Source of the DNA: Diospyros lotus
Lineage: Eukaryota > Streptophyta > Magnoliopsida > Ericales > Ebenaceae
Length of the DNA stretch: 64,000 nt
Assembly: GCF_014633365.1 (NCBI RefSeq)
Contig: NC_068349.1
Span: 15,886,753-15,950,752 of the forward strand
Direction: 5' to 3'
The position numbers were made by a program, and so were the translations under genes. Below the pieces are notes generated by a model. The model did not search any database. It had not been told where the DNA came from and worked only from the letters and a program-made list of their open reading frames with translations. How positions within the stretch are numbered: position 1 is the first letter of the stretch; each line of letters opens with the position of its first letter. Below, piece by piece: positions 59,346 to 64,000 of the stretch.

Positions 59346-59360
59346 GTTGCATTCTCACCT

Positions 59361-60999
59361 TGCAATTAAAACACAACAAAATTTATATTTAGATTTTTTT
59401 CTTTTATTTTGGTGAGAGGTTTATACTCGCCAGTGTACGAGTGCAGTTGTAGTTCAAATTTAATTTATTTTCTAGATGAATTCAGATCGTCCATTGAGAG
59501 ATTTATTTATGGCAAAAGAAAAAGAGTGTCACACACACACGTATCTGGATGAATTGGCAACACGATTTTTTTTTTTTTTTGTGTGGATTTTTAGATAATG
59601 GATGCTAGGAAATAAAACAAGGCAGAAATTAAAATAGACACTAAATTTGAGAATATAGAATTGGATAACACTTGAATTAAGACAATTTCAGCACCAACCC
59701 GCTGATCCCCAATTTTTAGCAAAAAAGATTAGTAACATTAATTTAATTTCAGATATGAGAGTTTGCTATTAAATGCAATTAGAGATGATGATAGTTCTAG
59801 TTTAAGCAATCCTCATACATAATATGCGGGATTCTAGTTTAAGCACCTACCATAAATTCGATTGCAATTAATACACAAAACAACTAAATTAATCATCCGG
59901 GTTTAGATATGATAGCATTTTCAGCTCTTGTAACTCTCATACATGGTATGAAAGTTTTAAGTTAGGCTTACGCTCCAATCCAAACCTAGTGATTTCTCAA
60001 TAATTAATACACACTCATACTGAAATTTAAATTAATGTCACTTATTTAAAATGCAACTTTCTTTGAAAATCATTAGCGTTAGACACTGTTATTTCCTTAA
60101 CCCAAAATTGGATTTAACCGGCCATACTCAGGCGGTGGATAATAAAGATAAAAAATAACATAACATAAAATAAAACTTCAGAAACAAACTATACTACACC
60201 GTTTAAAATAAGAGGAATAGAAAATAGAAATTAACTGGTCATACTCAGGCAGTGGATAATAAGAGACGAGAATTAAAATTACAAAAATTAAATGGTAGAA
60301 ATTAAATAGCAGAAATTAACCAACCATACTCAGACGGTGGATAATAAAGATGACAGAAAAATAATGGAACATAACTATATAGAAACTAAAGTTGAAGAAT
60401 TGAGAGAGAAATTCTAAAAACACAACTATGTTTTTATTCAAGAATGATGGATACATACAAGTGCAACCAAGTGAGCTGTTTATAGCCCACAAAATGCAAT
60501 ACAAACCACACAATTTAAAATTGTACATCTAGACATAATTATATCTAATGGGCACTCACAAAACATTCACCTAACTAGTGGAAGAAAATTAGCTAAAAGA
60601 CACACCTAAAGAAGCACTCATAAAACATATATTTAAAAATAAAAAATAAAAAATAAAAATAAAAATAGATTTTCACAAGTTTGGTTTTTGGTCTTCTTTA
60701 TGTTGGATTTGGGCATTCCTTGTGATTAAAATGTTTGGGCATTCCCTATTATTAAAATGCTTGGGCCTTTCTTGTGTTGGACTCTATTTAATAGTTAACC
60801 CAATTGCACTTGAATTTAAGTAGTAACATTGGCCATCTGATTGACTCTTTAACATCTTCAATTACGCAACAAATGTCAATATTTTTATATTATCCTGACA
60901 ATAGTACATAATGTGTATAATTATTGAATTTAAACATTAATATAAGATAAAAATAGGGATATAATTCATTAAGATTTAGAAAAAATTAACTCCTCATCA
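59361..60999 (-). repeat. LTR (3') of a minus-strand Ty3/gypsy element
   Basis: The right limit is set by a purine tract GTTGGGGGGT (minus strand, 61010-61001) followed by TGATGAGGAG, the LTR start at 60999. The left limit is approximate (a TG at 59361 or 59344), where copia D is broken off. About 1.6 kb, non-coding, with three spaced copies of CCATACTCAGGCGGTGGAT. The partner LTR is outside the window. Confidence 0.6.
60122..60352. repeat. Three short direct repeats inside the gypsy LTR
   Basis: CCATACTCAGGCGGTGGATA and close variants at 60122, 60239 and 60324, each followed by ATAA and a purine-rich stretch. Confidence 0.85.
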
Positions 61000-62689
61000 T
61001 ACCCCCCAACTTAAACATTGTTAGTCCCTTAGCAATCAAACTATACACCTGCCAAGATTTATTCACAATAATCGTATGAATATAAAAATTTCAAATTTGA
61101 AATCGAAATGCATAAAATAGAATAAGTAGTTTGGTATATAATTGAACATTCTAAATCAGATTTTTAGTTAAAGGTCATACAATCTCAGAAATGGCAATCA
61201 GGATGACCAACACATAGACTTACTCCCTAGAAGTTTTGACTTTAAACCTTACTATAGATTTTCCCTCCAATAAAAACGATTCCTCAAGTGTACACACAAG
61301 GGGGTGCACCGTTATAAAAGTAAATGTAGAACAAGTTCAAAACTCGATGTCATCCCAAATACAAGAAACGTATTTTCATGAAAGAATAGAGAAATTGAAA
61401 TAGCTTGATGATTGGAATAATGCAATAGATGAATAACTTCTGAATTTAAACATAATTCCCTACTCCGAACTTGAATCCTGAGATCACATGATTTATAGCA
61501 TCAAGAGGGACCAGACCAAGTTGTAATGGGGCTATGAGGTTAATACGGGTTGTCAAATAAAAGGGTAAAGTATGCAAATGGTGTGTCGGGATTTTTTTTT
61601 TTAACACTAATATCAAACTAGACATATTATTTTCTTTAGCATTTATTTTGAAACACTTGTGCTGAATAGCTAAGAGAACTTCCCCCCATTTTTTTTTCTT
61701 TTTTTGTATATATGAAAATGCTGAGATAGACTGATTCCTAAAAACACACCAAGTTTGGACAAACTTCATATGGTTACGGTTTAGATGAGGGTAAGAAAAG
61801 AAATTGTATTTAAAAAAGGCTCAAGTGGACTAGCAATGGAGATTAATATAAAGAAAGAAAAATGTTAATAAGCTCAAGTTGCAAGAAATTGATCTCCCTA
61901 TCATGCTTCTACAAAATAATGTTACTCAGTCCCCTAATTCAAAGTTTGAAACCAGCCAAATTCATCTTCTATCATTCTAGACATCTAAAGCAAATTGATG
62001 TTTTGAACCTATTGAAAAGATGAGATAAACAATAAAACACATTTAGAGTAAGTGTTATTTCACTCAGAATCTACGTTTATTAGGCTCAAACACTCACTCG
62101 GGTAATAGTCTCCACTTCTGTTGAGGGATCATGCAATGTACTAATCAGCTAATTATTATTACCTTTGACTTTATGACCGATAACCAATTTCTAATTTTTG
62201 AATACCCGATAAATGCAAATTACCTATTCTAATGCATATACGTTTTTAAGAAAAAGAAATTAATGCATTCATGTTTTGTATTACAAACTTAACCGGTTAT
62301 CAGTGTATAACTCCAAAGCTTTAGGGATAGCCTTATTTAAAGCACACAAATTTTTTTTTTAATAAGAGTAGATAAAGATAACCTATTCACACAAGACTAC
62401 AAGTAAGCAATAGCAAATTCACAGTTAAACATGAACCAGATAATTCATAACTAAACGTTACTCCCTCCAACTTGAATTGCAGTAATAAAATAGGGTTGTT
62501 AGAAATACTTGTAACTCCACAAGTCCATAGATTTACGGTGAACTGCTAAAACTTCAACAAACAAATGAGAATATCATATGTATATATTTTTTTTCCACAC
62601 CGAAGAAAATTCATACAAGTTATAAAATAAATAGATGCGTCTCAAGAGTACAAAAAGTACTCTTTACTTAGCCATCTTATCATAGACTT
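61000..62689 (-). other. Polypurine tract and non-coding 3' part of the gypsy element
   Basis: Between the LOG-like segment and the LTR. The purine tract is at 61010-61001. The remainder has no long reading frame or recognisable domain, as is common between pol and the 3' LTR in Athila/Tat-type gypsy elements. Confidence 0.6.
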
Positions 62690-63220
62690 GCCTTACAAGG
62701 ATAAATCTAAATTAATCAGACTCCTTTGGAACTTGTTTCTAATTGCCTTAAACCAGTCTATCCGAGACTCATAAGAATCGTGTTATAGAACATAAGCATG
62801 TAATTTCTCTAGTAGCTCCTCAATGGTGGATGCGAAAATGAAAGTCTTTCTTGTTGAAAGACAAATGAACTTTTGGTCCACAGCCTGATCAAGAAAAAAG
62901 AGCAACCCATTAAAAAAATGGTTAACATTTAAAAGTCCAATGGGTTTGGTATGGAGATTCATCTTGGCTTAGGAGATTATACAAAAGATTTCTTCAAGTG
63001 TACCAAAACCTCCTGGTAAAGCAATGAAGGCATCTAATTGACAAATCTTACAAACAATGCACTCAGACACAAAAGTCGTTCTTATAAGTTGACCGCGTGT
63101 AATCCTGAAAATGTGTGGATCAGCCAAAGAAATTGGCATTACATCTACCACATATGATTTTCCAAAATGTGCAGCTTGTGAAACATAACCATTCAATCCA
63201 CACTTCCCTCTCCATATACC
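62690..63220 (-). pseudogene. LOG-like cytokinin-activating enzyme fragment captured in the gypsy element
   Basis: The minus strand encodes the C-terminal half of a LOG family protein, the enzymes that release free cytokinin bases from nucleoside monophosphates: GLNGYVSQAAHFG, LADPHIFRIT, DAFIALPGGFGTLEE (the family motif PGGxGTxxE), then a TAA where SWA is expected (about 62968), then KPIGLLNVNHFFNGLLFFLDQAVDQKF, STIEELLEKLHAY and a final DW region. No intron interrupts it, suggesting a spliced transcript was captured. It is fused in frame downstream of the gypsy integrase. The Arg of the usual MxxRKxxM segment is missing and a stop splits it, so it is not an active enzyme. Confidence 0.82.
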
Positions 63221-64000
63221 AAAATGAGAACCACCATTACTGATTATTCCCCGTGGCATCCCAAAACGACTGAAAATATTTTCTTTCAAAAGCTTTACTA
63301 CAGTCTTATGGTCATTGGTTCGAGTTGGTATGGCCTCTACCCATTTGGACACATGATCAATAGCAACCAGAATGTATTCGTGTCCAAATGAATTGACAAA
63401 CGGCCCCATGAAATCCATACCCCAACAGTCAAAAATTTCAAGTATGCAGATGGGGTGCAAGGGCATCATGTTTCTCTTGGTAAGACTTCCCAGCCTTTGA
63501 CATCGGTCGCAAGAAGAGCAAAATTGATGCACATCCTTAAATAATATAGGCCAATAAAATCCACTTTGCAAGATTTTTGCAATTGTTTTCTTGGTGGAAA
63601 ACTGACCTCCACGTGCTAGGGTGTGACAAAAATTCATAACACTCTGCTATTCGTGCTCAGGGATGCATCTTCTAAGGATTTGATCAGCATAATACTTAAA
63701 GAGGTAGGGCTCATCCCAAAAGAAGGTTCTAACTTTTTTGAAGAGTTTCTACCTATCTAGCTTAATCCAGTGGTCTGGGATCAGACCAATTGCCAGGTAG
63801 TTCGCAATGTCGGCATACCAAGGGACAACAGACGATGCAAAAAAAAACATTCACTTCAAATAGTTGCTCATCGAGGAAATTGTCATGGATTGGTTCATCA
63901 AATTGAGTGAGATCTTAACCTGGAATCCTTGACAGATGATCAACCACCACATTCTCTACTCTCTTCTTATCTCTGATTTCAATGTTGAACTCTTGCAGCA
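63221..64000 (-). pseudogene. Ty3/gypsy (Athila-like) pol: end of RNase H and integrase
   Basis: Enters from the right edge. RNase H end (LLQEFNIEIRDKKR, VVDHLSR), linker (WYADIANYLAIGLIPDHW, DEPYLFKYYADQILRRCIPEHE), integrase zinc finger (FCHTLARGGQF ... CSSCDRCQRLG) and catalytic core (DCWGMDFMGPF, VAIDHVSKWVEAIP, GMPRGIISNGGSHF, with ISNGG in place of ISDGG). Several stops and a frameshift. The core is cut after GGSHF, where the LOG-like sequence starts, so the last catalytic Glu and the integrase C-terminus are lost. Confidence 0.9.

Noticed and set aside
62969..63220. A functional LOG gene at the right end
   Set aside because: The N-terminal half is gypsy integrase, the conserved Arg segment is degraded and a stop splits the fragment.
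1..64000. tRNA, rRNA, CRISPR or bacterial-type operon signals
   Set aside because: None could be supported; the window is plant nuclear DNA and the only regular repeats are transposon or satellite type.

Overview
This is a piece of a plant nuclear genome, most likely a woody eudicot. The genes are plant families (CYP87A, HAP2/GCS1, RPL24) with short GT-AG introns and AT-rich non-coding DNA, and the repeats are plant Ty1/copia, Ty3/gypsy, TRIM and Helitron types. I cannot name the species. About half of the window is transposable elements, many of them nested.

Layout. 1-9643 is a near-identical second copy of 23517-33156 (nested copia elements plus ordinary intron sequence) and stops exactly at a 100-base run of N (9644-9743). 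9744-15420 is AT-rich intergenic DNA with simple repeats. 15628-18060 (+) is an intact nine-exon CYP87A cytochrome P450. Convergent to it, 18683-45259 (-) is a complete 18-exon HAP2/GCS1 gamete-fusion gene. It is 26.6 kb long because intron 15 (12.8 kb) holds an old minus-strand copia element, itself carrying a solo-LTR-like insert and a complete plus-strand copia element. Intron 4 also holds a 335-bp TRIM. 46410-52939 (-) is RPL24, whose last intron was expanded from about 0.1 kb to 4.3 kb by a non-autonomous Helitron filled with higher-order tandem repeats. 53491 to about 59345 (+) is a truncated copia element split by a 2.5-kb solo LTR with a perfect 5-bp target duplication. From about 59360 to the right edge, on the minus strand, lies a Ty3/gypsy element. 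Its integrase reading frame runs directly into an intronless LOG-like (cytokinin riboside 5'-monophosphate phosphoribohydrolase) fragment, apparently a captured host transcript.

The three host genes have no obvious joint function: a membrane P450 probably acting on sterols/triterpenoids, the sperm-cell fusogen, and a 60S ribosomal protein. For both HAP2 and RPL24 the exon reconstruction gives an unbroken reading frame (740 aa and 163 aa) despite the insertions. HAP2 requires one non-canonical GC-AG intron.

The points most worth checking are the gypsy-LOG chimera, the repeat-bearing Helitron in RPL24, the nested insertions in HAP2, and whether the 9.6-kb duplication beside the gap is real or an assembly (haplotig) artefact.
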